Assembly (NCBI RefSeq): GCF_000176035.2
Contig: NC_015675.1
Location: 2,422,001 to 2,486,000 of the forward strand
DNA from: Mesorhizobium opportunistum WSM2075
GTDB lineage: Bacteria > Pseudomonadota > Alphaproteobacteria > Rhizobiales > Rhizobiaceae
Direction: 5' to 3'
Length of the DNA: 64,000 bases
The number at the start of each line of letters is the position of its first letter. The first letter of the stretch is position 1. Shown piece by piece: positions 9,026 to 18,719 of this stretch. Made by a program: the position numbers and the translations under genes. The notes below the pieces were generated by a model. It had not been told where the DNA came from and made no database searches. It saw only the letters and a list, made by a program, of their open reading frames with translations.

Positions 9026-10648
9026 ATGGCCGAGCACCAAAAAGGGTTTCGCCTGTCGCGGCGACTGCTGCTGGGTGCGGCGGTGCTCGGCGGCGCGGTG
9101 CTGTGGGGCGGAACCACCATGGCGCGGCTTGCGCGCGGGCCCTCCGGGCCGAAGAATGCCGGCCGCATCGCAGATGTCGACGGCATTGCCCTGCCGCTGA
9201 AGCCGCTCGGGAACGCACCGGTCTTCGATCCCGCGCTGCCCTGGTCGGCCAAGGGCGGCGACATCAACGATGCCAGCGGCCTGTCGAGGACGCCCGTTTA
9301 TGGCGTGGTCGAGGTCGGCGAGGAGGATCATATCGCAAGGGCGTTGGCCTTCGCCCGCGCCAACGGCCTGAAAGTCTCGCTAGCCGCAATCCGTCACTCG
9401 ATGGGCGGTCACGCCTTCGACGACAACGCGCTGGTGCTCGACCTCAGTAAATTCAACAAGGTGACCGTCGACGCGGCGGCCAAGACCATGACGGTGCAGC
9501 CGGGCGCGCGCTGGCACGATATCCAGAACATGCTGCATCCGCGCTTCGCGGTGAAGTCTATGCAGTCGACCGACATCTTCTCCGTCGGCGGTTCGCTGTC
9601 CGTCAACGCGCATGGCATGGACCACCAGGCGGGCTCGGTTGCCGGTTCGATCCGCTCGATGCGGGTGATGCTGGCCGACGGGTCGGTGACCACCTGCTCT
9701 CCGAGCGAGAACAGCGAGCTGTTCCGCCATGTCGTCGGCGGCTACGGCCTGTTCGGCGTGGTGCTGGAGGCGACGCTCGATATCGTCGACAACGCCGTCT
9801 ACCGGACCTCGCGCGAAATCATCAAATCCGACGACTTTCCGAAATTCTTTGCCGAGGTGCTGGAGCCGAACAGGGGGATCGGCCTGTTTTACGGCCATCT
9901 GTCGACGGCGCCGGGCAATTTCCTCGAGGACATGATCGTCTATCGCTACGACAAGGTGGCCGAGCAGCCGCCGGCCGATCAGCCCGAGATCGGCGAGCCG
10001 GAGGGTGTCGGGCTGAAGCGGGTGATCATGAACCTGGCCAAGAAGGGCAGCCTGTTCCAGGAGCTGAAATGGTTCACGGAAAAGACGCTGGAGCCGAAAT
10101 TCGAGAGCTGCACGGTGGCGCGCACGGCTGCAATGGCGCAGGGCGAGGCCTGCCTCGTCACCCGCAACAACCCGATGCACGATTCGGTGCCCTATCTCTT
10201 CAACGATTTGATGGATGAGACCGACATCCTGCACGAATATTTCATTCCGCGCGCGGCGTATAATCCATTCATCACCGAGACCCGCGAGATCCTGCGCAAC
10301 CAGGACCTGCCGGTGCTCAACGCCTCGGTGCGCATCGTCCACAAGGAGGATTTGGCGCTGACCTATGCGCCGGGGCCGGCCTATTCGCTGGTGCTCTACA
10401 TCAACCAGCCGACCGATGCGGACGGCAACGCGAGAATGCGGGCGCTGACGCGGGCGCTTATCGACGTGACGATCCGGCATGGCGGGCGGTTCTTCCTGCC
10501 CTACCAGCTGCACTACACGGCCAGGGAGTTGCTGGCGTCCTACCCCGAGCTGCCGGCCTTCCTGGCGGCAAAGCGGCAATATGACCCGGCGGAACTGTTT
10601 TCCTCGACCTTCTACCGCGCCATCAAGGCGCTGAGCGGGGTGGCGTAG
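9026..10648 (+). CDS. FAD-binding (type 4) oxidoreductase with Tat-like leader
   Basis: The 540-residue protein begins RLSRRLLLGAAVLGGAVLW, a twin-arginine or membrane-anchor leader. The FAD_binding_4 domain follows (about residues 90-260), with SLAAIRHSMGGH, VQPGARWHDIQ, SVGGSLSVNAHGMDHQ and GGYGLFGVVLEATL. A BBE-like or cap region fills the rest, ending with YDPAELFSSTFYR. This is a VAO-type flavoenzyme probably acting outside the cytoplasm on an alcohol, sugar or lactone. The ATG at 9026 follows a GGGGGA stretch. It is monocistronic, with a hypothetical gene convergent downstream. Confidence 0.85.
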   Translation: MAEHQKGFRLSRRLLLGAAVLGGAVLWGGTTMARLARGPSGPKNAGRIADVDGIALPLKPLGNAPVFDPALPWSAKGGDINDASGLSRTPVYGVVEVGEEDHIARALAFARANGLKVSLAAIRHSMGGHAFDDNALVLDLSKFNKVTVDAAAKTMTVQPGARWHDIQNMLHPRFAVKSMQSTDIFSVGGSLSVNAHGMDHQAGSVAGSIRSMRVMLADGSVTTCSPSENSELFRHVVGGYGLFGVVLEATLDIVDNAVYRTSREIIKSDDFPKFFAEVLEPNRGIGLFYGHLSTAPGNFLEDMIVYRYDKVAEQPPADQPEIGEPEGVGLKRVIMNLAKKGSLFQELKWFTEKTLEPKFESCTVARTAAMAQGEACLVTRNNPMHDSVPYLFNDLMDETDILHEYFIPRAAYNPFITETREILRNQDLPVLNASVRIVHKEDLALTYAPGPAYSLVLYINQPTDADGNARMRALTRALIDVTIRHGGRFFLPYQLHYTARELLASYPELPAFLAAKRQYDPAELFSSTFYRAIKALSGVA

Positions 10649-10685
10649 GCCAGGTAGAAGGCGCCGTAGAGCGCGGCGTTCGAGC

Positions 10686-11207
10686 CTACAACCCCGTCGG
10701 CATCAGGCCGGTCAGCCAGTTCACCGAGCGTTTGGCCGCGTCCGCGGTCACTGATGCGGCGCGGCCGAGATCGGTCTTGACCACGGCGTAGCCGTTCTTG
10801 GTGCGGTAGAGCACGCCGGTGCCGCCATCGACCACCTGCTCATAGGCGACAGGCCGGGCGGCGGCCGCTTCCAGGGCCGTGGTCGGCGAGCCGACCGGAA
10901 CGCTCGGCCGATGGCTGAGCTCGGGCGGCAGCGGGCTTTGGGTTTTGACGATCCTGCTGGCGGGCTTCAGTTCCGGGCGGGAGGCGGTGGCCGCCAGTTG
11001 CGAGGAGGACGACGAACCCTTCGTGCGGCAGATGCCGGAGACGAGCGGATAGTTGAAATTGCGCTCATGCAGGATCTGGCTCTTCATCGCGGATTCGCAC
11101 TCGGCGATGGTCGACCACTTGGCCGGCGTCTCGCCGATATATTCGCACAGCTTGGCGTCGCAGTCGCAGCCGACGATGGTCATGGCGACAAGGGCGGTCT
11201 TGATCAC
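10686..11207 (-). CDS. Hypothetical small exported protein
   Basis: The 173-residue product starts at a GTG preceded by AAGGGA. A short hydrophobic leader is followed by a cysteine-containing domain (CDCDAKLCEYIGE, IAECESAMK, SGICRTKG). The middle is low in complexity (Ser/Pro/Ala), and the tail contains LYRTKNGYAVVKTDLG. The four to six cysteines fit a periplasmic disulfide-bonded domain. I do not recognise the family. Confidence 0.6.
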   Translation of the reverse strand: MIKTALVAMTIVGCDCDAKLCEYIGETPAKWSTIAECESAMKSQILHERNFNYPLVSGICRTKGSSSSSQLAATASRPELKPASRIVKTQSPLPPELSHRPSVPVGSPTTALEAAAARPVAYEQVVDGGTGVLYRTKNGYAVVKTDLGRAASVTADAAKRSVNWLTGLMPTGL

Positions 11208-11429
11208 GGTCTTGTCCCTTCGAGATGCCCCCCGGCAGCCGGTTCAGGTGCATGTCACGGTCCCAAACCGGTTTCCGCTTTGGGCAACATGGAAGCGTTC
11301 CATCGCGCGCGAACAAGGCGGGATTTGGCCGCGATTGTGGATTGAGCGTGGCGTGGTGTCCGAAAGATCAACCGGGTGTCGATTCTGCAACATCGATGCG
11401 GTTCCCGTCGCCCCGGCCGCCGTCCCCTG

Positions 11430-12560
11430 TCAGTAGTCGTAGACGTGTTCGAGTTTCGCGCCGGCCTTGATCAGTGACGGCAGCACAAGGTGCAGCTTGC
11501 GCACGGCGACGACCATGCCGGTGCGGCGCGTCGAGGGATCGGCCGGCAGCGGGTAGCTGAACAGGATGCGCATGCCTTCGGGAACGGCGATCGCATCCGT
11601 CGACAGCGTGGTGACCATGATCTCGTCATTGCCGCCGATCTCGACGAAGGAGACGCCCTTGTCGATCAGGCGCGGGATCATATCGGTGAACACCTGATAG
11701 CGCTTGGTGACGAAGACGGTGCCGTCAATGCCGTAGTCACGTTCCAGCAAGGTGTCTGGCTCATTGCGTGTCGCTTCGCCGACCGGCCCCTTGGCCCAGA
11801 CGTGGATGTCGAGCAAGGCCGGATCGGAGGTCGCGGCAAGCGCCTTGGTGATCAGGTCGGCATAGCCCTGCTTGATGGTGTCGGCGAGACCGAAGGCGAG
11901 CTTGCGTTCGCTGGTGCGGATAGAACTGTCGCCCGGTGCCGGCTGCACGGCAAACAGGCCGGCGCGCTTCTGCGCATAGGGGAACCGGTACCACGGCACC
12001 TGGTCGAGGAAAGCGGCGTACTCGGCCGCCACCTTGGCCTGGTAGATGTCGGCGGCGGTGCGCTTGGCCGTCGTCGCCTCTGTGATGCGGCCGACCGTGT
12101 TCTCATAGGCCCATTGCAAAATGTGCTCGATCGAGTGGCTGGTGCCGATGATGACCAGCATCTGGTGGTTGGCATAGTTGAACTTGTAGGCAGAACCGGC
12201 GCGGATCACCATGGCGTAGTCCTGCCAGAAGCGGCCGACATAAGACCAGTAGGGGAAGCCGCTCGGCTGGTCCTTGGCGACGAAGCCGGCATATTCGCGC
12301 GCGGCATAGACGATCGCCCATTCCGGGTAGGTGAGGAAGGTCGATTCCTCCGGCCGCTGGTAGCCTGGGATCTCAGTGCGGACCTTGTCGGCCAGCGCCT
12401 TGGGCGGTGCACCGTCGGCGATACCGGGCAATGGCGTCTTGTCGAGTGATGGCGTCGTCAGGAAGCCATAGGCCAGCCCGACGATCGGGATCAGGATGAC
12501 GATGACGACCAGCCAGAGGATCGTCTTGACGATGCGCTTCAGCCAGCGGAACAGGAACAT
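11430..12560 (-). CDS. Membrane-anchored protein of unknown function
   Basis: The 376-residue product has one N-terminal membrane segment (about residues 10-32, KTILWLVVIVILIPIVG). A large, probably periplasmic domain follows, rich in aromatic residues (TYPEWAIVYAAREYAGF, YWSYVGRFWQDYAMV). No catalytic motif is obvious. It begins 6 bp after the stop of the upstream four-helix membrane protein, so the two are cotranscribed. The function is unknown. Confidence 0.65.
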   Translation of the reverse strand: MFLFRWLKRIVKTILWLVVIVILIPIVGLAYGFLTTPSLDKTPLPGIADGAPPKALADKVRTEIPGYQRPEESTFLTYPEWAIVYAAREYAGFVAKDQPSGFPYWSYVGRFWQDYAMVIRAGSAYKFNYANHQMLVIIGTSHSIEHILQWAYENTVGRITEATTAKRTAADIYQAKVAAEYAAFLDQVPWYRFPYAQKRAGLFAVQPAPGDSSIRTSERKLAFGLADTIKQGYADLITKALAATSDPALLDIHVWAKGPVGEATRNEPDTLLERDYGIDGTVFVTKRYQVFTDMIPRLIDKGVSFVEIGGNDEIMVTTLSTDAIAVPEGMRILFSYPLPADPSTRRTGMVVAVRKLHLVLPSLIKAGAKLEHVYDY

Positions 12561-12566
12561 GGCTGG

Positions 12567-13001
12567 TCAGGCCGTGGCGAAGTGGTCGTAAATGCGCTTC
12601 GACAGCCAGAAGCCGACATAGACGGCGAAGCCGCCAATGACGAGGTGTGGCAGGTTGGCGAAGAAGCGGGCGGGGAATTCGATGTCGTTGAGGGAGCGGA
12701 AACCGTTGATGAAGATGCCGGCATCGAGGCAGCCGGAGCCGGTGATCAGCCCGAGCACACCGTCGAACAGATAGACCGAGCCGAACAGCCTGAAATAGAA
12801 CACCGCCTGGCGGTGCGAGATGAAGGCGGCGGCCAGCGCCCAGACGCCGGAGAAGGCGTGCAGCAGGTCGTCGTACCATTGCAGCGAGAACAGGCCGAAC
12901 AGATTGCCGTTTGCATCGTTGAAGGCCGGTATGTAGCCGATGGCGACGACGCCGAAGAACAGGAAAGCATAGGCAACGGCAAGCTTCTGGATCAGCGTCA
13001 T
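12567..13001 (-). CDS. Small four-helix membrane protein
   Basis: The 144-residue product has about four hydrophobic helices (AYAFLFFGVVAIGYI, FSGVWALAAAFI, LFGSVYLFDGVLGLI, HLVIGGFAVYVGFWL). I chose the ATG at 13001 because GGGGA lies about 6 nt upstream; an in-frame ATG nine codons earlier (13028) is the alternative. It is followed after 6 bp by the membrane-anchored protein gene. Family not identified. Confidence 0.65.
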   Translation of the reverse strand: MTLIQKLAVAYAFLFFGVVAIGYIPAFNDANGNLFGLFSLQWYDDLLHAFSGVWALAAAFISHRQAVFYFRLFGSVYLFDGVLGLITGSGCLDAGIFINGFRSLNDIEFPARFFANLPHLVIGGFAVYVGFWLSKRIYDHFATA

Positions 13002-13134
13002 GAAGTATCCCCACTTCTGCGAGTCCATTTTGCAGATGGACTCCGACGCTGGGATACTAACCGATTTTAGCGCGCGGTGAAGCGGCGCCCGCAAGATCAT
13101 CGGCAAAGGATGTCGAAGAGGCGAAAAGACAGTC

Positions 13135-13158
13135 GGCGCCGGGATTTCTCCCAGCGCC
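13135..13158 (-). terminator. Hairpin with 10-bp stem, terminator-like on the minus strand
   Basis: On the minus strand GGCGCTGGGA-GAAA-TCCCGGCGCC forms a 10-bp stem with one G-U pair and a GAAA tetraloop. A TTTT lies a few bases downstream. It sits 7 bp beyond the end of the short minus-strand frame 13165-13317. Confidence 0.5.
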
Positions 13159-13164
13159 TCCCTG

Positions 13165-13317
13165 TCAGATCAGAACACGGTCGCGGCAGCAACTTCCGTA
13201 AAGTCGTCGCGCCATGCCGGCCTTGATTTTGACGGTCCTGCCAGAAGCCACCCAGAGGCAGCATCCGTTCCAGACCACGCCGGTCTCCACCCTTGCGAGC
13301 TTTGCCCTGCGTGCCAT
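13165..13317 (-). CDS. Possible 50-residue ORF in a gene-poor gap (weak)
   Basis: The gap 13002-13741 has no convincing gene. A minus-strand frame from the ATG at 13317 (MARRAKLARVETGVVWNGCC...) ends just before the hairpin at 13135-13158, the position expected of a small gene or RNA. The RBS is weak and the composition (Arg/Cys-rich) is not clearly protein-like, so a small RNA or no gene at all is equally possible. Confidence 0.2.
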   Translation of the reverse strand: MARRAKLARVETGVVWNGCCLWVASGRTVKIKAGMARRLYGSCCRDRVLI

Positions 13318-13741
13318 CGAAGGTTTTTGCCGTCCTTCATGGCAGCATCGGTCCGCCGTCGGCGTTGGCACGCTTTCCGCGGCCCCGTAGGTCTCGGCTT
13401 CCGTCCCTCGCACAGGCAAGCCTGTTCTCGGTCCGGGCCGTACGGGCCTCAGGAAATCCGCCTTTCACTTTCGCCTTTCGGCTTGATGATCGGTAGCCGC
13501 CTGAGATGGGTTAAACTTACGCCGGGTAAGGGTTTTGGGGAATGGCCATGGACCTGTGGATAGCGGGATTATCGGGGACCGACGCCAAAAGCCCAGGAGT
13601 TTCAAGCTCCAACGCCTTAGACAGCCTGCCCCGCGCTTTTCGGAAGCCGTAGCCGAGCGCCCCTTGCTCTGCCGGCGCGCGCGGGCTTCAATGTCGGCAA
13701 AGGATCGGGGACACAGGCCCGGCGACGGGGAGGGCGAGTAT

Positions 13742-14680
13742 TTGAAAGTCGGGGTGGTGCTCAATCCGATTGCCGGCGGCGGCCGGCTGAAACGGCATTG
13801 GCCTCAAGTCGCCGCCTCGCTGAAGAAGCACTTCGGCGATTTCGAACTGCGCGAGACGCAGGCCGAGGGCGACGCCGAACGCTTGGCAATCGACCTTGCC
13901 GCCAGCGGTTTCGACCTGGTGATCGCAGCCGGTGGCGACGGTACGGCGAGCGAGGTGGCCGATGGCCTGCTGCAGGCGGCCGAGGAAGGCGGCCGCACAA
14001 CCGAGCTTGGTCTGCTGCCATGCGGCACCGGCATCGATTTCGCGCGCGGGCTCGGCCTGCCGAAGCAAGTGGATGCGGCGCTGAAGCGGATCGCCGAAGT
14101 GAAGGGGCGCAAGGTCGATGCAGGGCGTATCGGCTATGTCGACGACCATGGCGCGCTGGCCAGCCGCCATTTCATCAACATCGCCAGTCTTGGCCTGTCC
14201 GGCGTCACCGATCGCGCCGTCAATGCCGACAAGCGCAAGGGCAAGATGTCGGCCAAGGCGCTGTTCCTGTGGCGCACCGTGGTCGAGTTCATCCGCTACC
14301 GCTTCCAGGATGTCAGGATCACCGTCGACGACGCCGCGCCGGTCGAGGCGCACATGGCGCTGGTGGCGGTGGCCAACGGCAGATTCTTCGGCGGCGGCAT
14401 GATGATCGCGCCGGATGCCGAACTGACCGATGGCCAGTTCGACATCGTCATCCTGCGCGCGGCGGGCAAGCTAAAGCTGATCTGGGACATCCGCCTGCTC
14501 TATGGCGGCAGGCACCGCAACCATCCGGCCATCACCATCCTGCGCGGCAAGAAAGTGGTTGTCGAACCGCTCGGCGATGGGACAGAAAACAACGCGCTGG
14601 TCGACATAGACGGCGAGTCGCCCGGGCGCATACCGGCGACTTTCGAGATGCTGCCGGGCGCGCTGACGCTCAGATATTGA
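13742..14680 (+). CDS. Diacylglycerol kinase-family lipid kinase
   Basis: The 312-residue product begins KVGVVLNPIAGGG, the nucleotide-binding start of DAGK-catalytic proteins. It has the signature AAGGDGTASEVADGL (about residue 60) and LPCGTGIDFARGLGLP (about 90), then a C-terminal beta-sandwich with DGESPGRIPATFEMLPGAL. Such enzymes phosphorylate diacylglycerol or sphingoid lipids at the inner membrane. I use the TTG at 13742, which follows GGGGAGGG by about 8 nt; an in-frame ATG at 13691 would add 17 residues that do not belong to the family. It converges on the catabolic operon. Confidence 0.85.
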   Translation: MKVGVVLNPIAGGGRLKRHWPQVAASLKKHFGDFELRETQAEGDAERLAIDLAASGFDLVIAAGGDGTASEVADGLLQAAEEGGRTTELGLLPCGTGIDFARGLGLPKQVDAALKRIAEVKGRKVDAGRIGYVDDHGALASRHFINIASLGLSGVTDRAVNADKRKGKMSAKALFLWRTVVEFIRYRFQDVRITVDDAAPVEAHMALVAVANGRFFGGGMMIAPDAELTDGQFDIVILRAAGKLKLIWDIRLLYGGRHRNHPAITILRGKKVVVEPLGDGTENNALVDIDGESPGRIPATFEMLPGALTLRY

Positions 14681-14773
14681 ATCAAGGCGCTGCGGGTTTG
14701 ATTCAACTCCTTTCGAGAATGAATCCGGCGATCAACTCAAGCTCATGAAATTGCTTTGGTTTTGGCCTCCAGG

Positions 14774-15691
14774 TCAAAGCTCCAGTCTGGCCGGAAAACC
14801 GGGCGCGCGCAGGTCGGTGCCGACGGCATCCTCGAGCAGTTTGACGATCTGGGTCGACCAGGCGCCGCCGCCATAGGCGCCCTTACCTTGCTCAAAAATC
14901 GCGTTGACGCGCGTGGCGAGGTCGAGCGGGACGCCGAAATCCCTGCCCATGCCCAGCGCGAAGCCGAGATCCTTCAGCGCCAGGTCCATGGTGAAGCCGA
15001 TGTCGTAGGAGCCGTTCAGGATGAGCTGGCTTTCGGTCTCATGGACGAAGCTGTTGCCGGAGGATGCAACGATGGCATGGTAGCTCTGGGCGAGGTCGAG
15101 GCCGCCTTGTTTGGCCAGCATCAGTGCCTCGCCGGCGGCGACGAGATGGATGAACGCCAGCATGTTGGTGATCACCTTGATTACCGCCGCCGAGCCGATC
15201 GGCCCCATCAGGAACGATTTCGCGCACATTGCCTCGATCGCCGGTCGATGGCGCTCATAGAGTGCGGCGTCGCCACCGACCAGCGCGGTGATCTTGCCGG
15301 CCGCCGCCAGATGAACGCCGCCGGTGACCGGGCACTCCAATGTCTCGATGCCCTTGGCCGAGGCGAGGGCGGCAAGGCGCAGAATCTCGTCGCGGCCATT
15401 GGTCGACATCTCGATCCAGGTGCCACCCCTGGGCAGACCTTCCAATAACCCACCGGGCCCGGCCAGCACCGCTTCGCTGACCTTGGGCGAGGGCAGGCAG
15501 GTTATGGCATTGCCGGCCCGTGCCGCTGCTTCGGCCGGGCTGCTGGCGGCGGTGGCACCGAGCGCGACAAGACGCTCGACGGCGACGGGATCGCGGTCGA
15601 ACACGATGACGGCAAAACCGTTGCGGATCAGGCTGGCAGCAAGATTGCCACCGAGATGACCGAGGCCGATGAAGGCGTAGCGTTCGCTCAC
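14774..15691 (-). CDS. HIBADH-family NAD(P)-dependent dehydrogenase
   Basis: The 305-residue product starts YAFIGLGHLGGNLAASL, a Rossmann GxGxxG of the 3-hydroxyisobutyrate/tartronate semialdehyde dehydrogenase family. It continues with WIEMSTNGRDE, CPVTGGVHLAAAG and KVITNMLAFIHLVAAGEAL, where the lysine of KVITN is the usual catalytic residue. It probably oxidises a hydroxy acid made by its neighbours. The GTG start (15691) overlaps the TGA of the enolase-superfamily gene (GTGA), so it is the last gene of a coupled three-gene operon. Confidence 0.85.
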   Translation of the reverse strand: MSERYAFIGLGHLGGNLAASLIRNGFAVIVFDRDPVAVERLVALGATAASSPAEAAARAGNAITCLPSPKVSEAVLAGPGGLLEGLPRGGTWIEMSTNGRDEILRLAALASAKGIETLECPVTGGVHLAAAGKITALVGGDAALYERHRPAIEAMCAKSFLMGPIGSAAVIKVITNMLAFIHLVAAGEALMLAKQGGLDLAQSYHAIVASSGNSFVHETESQLILNGSYDIGFTMDLALKDLGFALGMGRDFGVPLDLATRVNAIFEQGKGAYGGGAWSTQIVKLLEDAVGTDLRAPGFPARLEL

Positions 15692-16902
15692 GGCATCAGC
15701 GGCGTCTGCATCATCTGCAGATGCAGGTCCTTGCCGGTGTAGGGGTGCGCGTCGCAGACCGCCTCGTCGAGCTCGACGCCGAGGCCGGGCTCCTTCGAGG
15801 GGATGACATTGCCGTCCTGCCACTCGATCTTCTTCTTGAGCAGCGTGGCATGAAAACCGTCCCATTGCTTCAGCGATTCCAGGATCAGGAAGTTGGGCAG
15901 CGTCACGGCCAGCTGGATGTTGGCGGCACCGACGATCGGGCCGCAATAGCAATGCGGCGCGATCTGGATGTGATAGGCCTCGGCCATGGCGGCGATCTTC
16001 TTTGTCTCCAAAATACCGCCGGAGCGGCCGAGGTCCGGCTGCAGGATGGTCGCGGCGCGGTTTTCGATAACACGGGCGAACTCGAACTTGGTCGTCAGCC
16101 GTTCGCCGGTGGCGATCGGGATCGAGGTCGCGCGGGCCACCTGCGCCATCACCTCGGGCATGTCGGGCGGCACCGGCTCCTCGAACCATAGGGGATCATA
16201 GGGTTCGATGGCGCGGGCCATGCGCAGCGCACCGGAGGCGGTGAACTGGCCATGCGTGCCGAACAAGATGTCGGCGCGGTTGCCGACCGCCTCGCGGATC
16301 GCCTTGATCATGCGGGTGGAGACATCGATGTCGATGAGGCGCGGCTGGTGGCCGTCGAAGGCGGTGTAGGGGCCGGCCGGGTCAAGCTTGACCGCATTGA
16401 AGCCCTGCTCGACATATTCGAGCGCGCAGGCCGCGGCCAGGTCGGGGTCGTTATAGACGTTCTTGCCGTCCGGCGCGTCCTCGGAATGGACACTGCCGGT
16501 GTGCGGGTAGAGATAGGTGTAGGAGCGCAGCGTCTCGTGCACCTGGCCGCCGAGCAATTTGTAGACCGGCTTGTTGGCCTCCTTGCCGATAATGTCCCAG
16601 CAGGCCATTTCCAGCGCCGAGAAGCAGCCCATGCCGGACACGTCGGGGCGCTGGGTGAAGCCGGAGGAATAGGCGCGGCGGAAGAAATTCTCGATATCAT
16701 GCGGATCGCGGCCAACGAGGTAGCGTTCGGCCATGTCTTCGACCATCCTCGCCGTGACATGGGCGGAGAAGGTGGCGTTGTAGGCCTCGCCATAACCGAC
16801 CACGCCGCCATCGGTGGTGAGCTTGACGAAGATGAAGTACTTGCCGCCGATGCCGGGCGGCGGATTGCCGACAACCCAGGTCTTGACGTCGGTGATCTTC
16901 AT
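15688..16902 (-). CDS. Mandelate racemase/muconate lactonizing-type enzyme
   Basis: This 404-residue enolase-superfamily protein has the N-terminal capping domain (YGEAYNATFSAH, FSALEMACWDIIGK). Its barrel motifs are AVKLDPAGPY, FGTHGQFTASGA, LWFEEPVPPD, ATGERLTTKFEF, LQPDLGRSGGI and IAPHCYCGP. These supply the metal-binding acids and a His, which points to a sugar-acid dehydratase, but I cannot name the substrate. The ATG at 16902 overlaps the upstream TGA (ATGA). Between a GMC oxidoreductase and a HIBADH-like enzyme it fits an oxidise, dehydrate, oxidise pathway. Confidence 0.85.
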   Translation of the reverse strand: MKITDVKTWVVGNPPPGIGGKYFIFVKLTTDGGVVGYGEAYNATFSAHVTARMVEDMAERYLVGRDPHDIENFFRRAYSSGFTQRPDVSGMGCFSALEMACWDIIGKEANKPVYKLLGGQVHETLRSYTYLYPHTGSVHSEDAPDGKNVYNDPDLAAACALEYVEQGFNAVKLDPAGPYTAFDGHQPRLIDIDVSTRMIKAIREAVGNRADILFGTHGQFTASGALRMARAIEPYDPLWFEEPVPPDMPEVMAQVARATSIPIATGERLTTKFEFARVIENRAATILQPDLGRSGGILETKKIAAMAEAYHIQIAPHCYCGPIVGAANIQLAVTLPNFLILESLKQWDGFHATLLKKKIEWQDGNVIPSKEPGLGVELDEAVCDAHPYTGKDLHLQMMQTPLMP

Positions 16903-18515
16903 TTGTGGTCCTCCAGAACCAGTTCTGCGCCCTTCCATCCGGTCACGATGGAGGCTGCATTGGTGTTGCCGGTGATGTTATCGGGAAAGATCGAGGCGTC
17001 GATGACGCGCAAGCCTTCGATGCCGTGCACCCTCAGGCGCGGATCGACGACGGCGCGCGCGGGATCGGACCCCATGCGGCAGGTCGAAACCGGGTGATAG
17101 ACGGTGCCCGAACGCTTCCTGAAATCCGTGATCAGGTCGGCGTCCGACTGGATCGACGGGCCTGGCAGAACCTCCTCGGCGATGATCTCGGCCATGGCCG
17201 GCATCGCGGCGATCTTGCGCACGAACTTCACCGCCGCCAGCGTTTCGTCGACGTCGGCGTTGGTCGAATAGGCGTTGGCGACGATCTTTGGATAATCCAG
17301 CGGGTTGCTGGACCGGATCATGATCTCGCCCCGGCTCGACGGGCGGCAGTTGGACAGGCCGATGGAGAAGCCCGGCCAGGGATCGGGCGTCAGGATCGGA
17401 CGCTCGCCGCCTTTCGGGATGACGGTCGAGAAAGCCTGGAAATAGAGCTGCATGTTGGGGCGCGAAAACACCGGGTCGGTGCGGAAGAAACCGCCGGCAT
17501 GGTTCATCGACAGCGACAGCGGGCCCGACCGCGTCAGGATATATTGCATGCCGACCAGGAGCTTGCCCCACCAGGGGCGCAGGATCTGGTTGAGCGTCGG
17601 CACCTTGCCCTTGAACGTGTAGTTGATGCCGACATGGTCCTGCAGATGCGCACCGACATTCTCGTTGGCGCGGACGAGCGGGATGCCCAACCCCTTGAGC
17701 AGCGCCGATGGACCGATACCGGAGAGCTGCAGGAGTTGCGGCGAATTGATCGAGCCCGCGGACAGGATCACCTCGCGACCGGCACGGGCGGTATTCGTGC
17801 GGCCGTTCTGGAGATACTCGACGCCGACCGCGCGCTTGCCTTCGAACAGGATGCGGCTTGCCAGCGCGTTGGTCTCGACGCGGACATTTGCGCGTTTCAT
17901 CGCCGGGCGCAGGAAAGCGCGCGCCGCAGACATGCGGCGGCCGTTCCTGGTCGAGATCTGGTAGATGCCGACGCCTTCCTGGGCAGCGCCGTTGAAATCG
18001 GGATTGAGCGGCAGGCCGGCCTGCTGGCCGGCCGCGAGATAGCGCTTGGTCAGCGGATGGACGGTGTTTGAACAGTCGGTGATATGCAGCGGCCCGCCGG
18101 CGCCACGCCATTTGTCGGCGCCGGCCTCATTGTCCTCGAGCGCCTTGAAGGCCGGCAGCAGATCGTCGTAGCCCCAGCCGGGATTGCCGGCGGCGCGCCA
18201 GTCGTCGAAATCCTCGCGCGCGCCCCGGATCCAGACCATGGCATTGATCGAGCTCGACCCGCCAAGCAGCTTGCCGCGCGGCCAGTGGTCGGCATTGCCG
18301 GCGAGGCCGGGATCCGGCTCTGCCTTGTAGTTCCAGTTGACCGCCGGATCGAAGAAGGTCTTGCCGTAGCCGAGCGGCATCTGCACGTAGAAGCGGCGGT
18401 CGGTGCCGCCCGCTTCGAGCACCAGCACCGAGAAGCGGCCCGAAGCCGACAGTTTGTCGGCAAGCACCGAGCCGGCCGAGCCGGAGCCGACGATGATGAA
18501 ATCATAGGTCTGCAT
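16899..18515 (-). CDS. GMC-family FAD oxidoreductase (choline dehydrogenase-like)
   Basis: The 538-residue product begins YDFIIVGSGSAGSVLADKL (FAD-binding GxGxxG). It carries the GMC signatures GKLLGGSSSINAMVWIRG (about residue 82) and GSINSPQLLQLSGIG (about 255), and a C-terminal HPVSTCRMG and NTNAASIVTGWKGAE active-site region with His and Asn. It probably oxidises a primary alcohol or polyol. The ATG at 18515 is the first gene of the operon. About 200 bp separate it from divergent purC, so that interval should hold its promoter. Confidence 0.88.
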   Translation of the reverse strand: MQTYDFIIVGSGSAGSVLADKLSASGRFSVLVLEAGGTDRRFYVQMPLGYGKTFFDPAVNWNYKAEPDPGLAGNADHWPRGKLLGGSSSINAMVWIRGAREDFDDWRAAGNPGWGYDDLLPAFKALEDNEAGADKWRGAGGPLHITDCSNTVHPLTKRYLAAGQQAGLPLNPDFNGAAQEGVGIYQISTRNGRRMSAARAFLRPAMKRANVRVETNALASRILFEGKRAVGVEYLQNGRTNTARAGREVILSAGSINSPQLLQLSGIGPSALLKGLGIPLVRANENVGAHLQDHVGINYTFKGKVPTLNQILRPWWGKLLVGMQYILTRSGPLSLSMNHAGGFFRTDPVFSRPNMQLYFQAFSTVIPKGGERPILTPDPWPGFSIGLSNCRPSSRGEIMIRSSNPLDYPKIVANAYSTNADVDETLAAVKFVRKIAAMPAMAEIIAEEVLPGPSIQSDADLITDFRKRSGTVYHPVSTCRMGSDPARAVVDPRLRVHGIEGLRVIDASIFPDNITGNTNAASIVTGWKGAELVLEDHK

Positions 18516-18719
18516 GATGGGTGGGGCGGCTCCTGAAAACTGGCGCAGCCTAGACGGACCGGCTTCGCCGCGTCGCAGCGCCTTCCGGCATGCGTTGTGA
18601 AAAAAGCGACTGGAATGCCGGGTCGGAGTTGCGGGGAATACCGACAATCGCGCTTGATATGCATGGGGTCGGCAGCTTATGCGAGGGCATCAGCCAATCC
18701 GAGGAAGTCGGGAAATCAT

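Noticed and set aside
13535-13741. N-terminal extension of the lipid kinase
   Set aside because: The family begins at the KVGVVLNPIAGGG motif, and a good RBS lies before the TTG at 13742.
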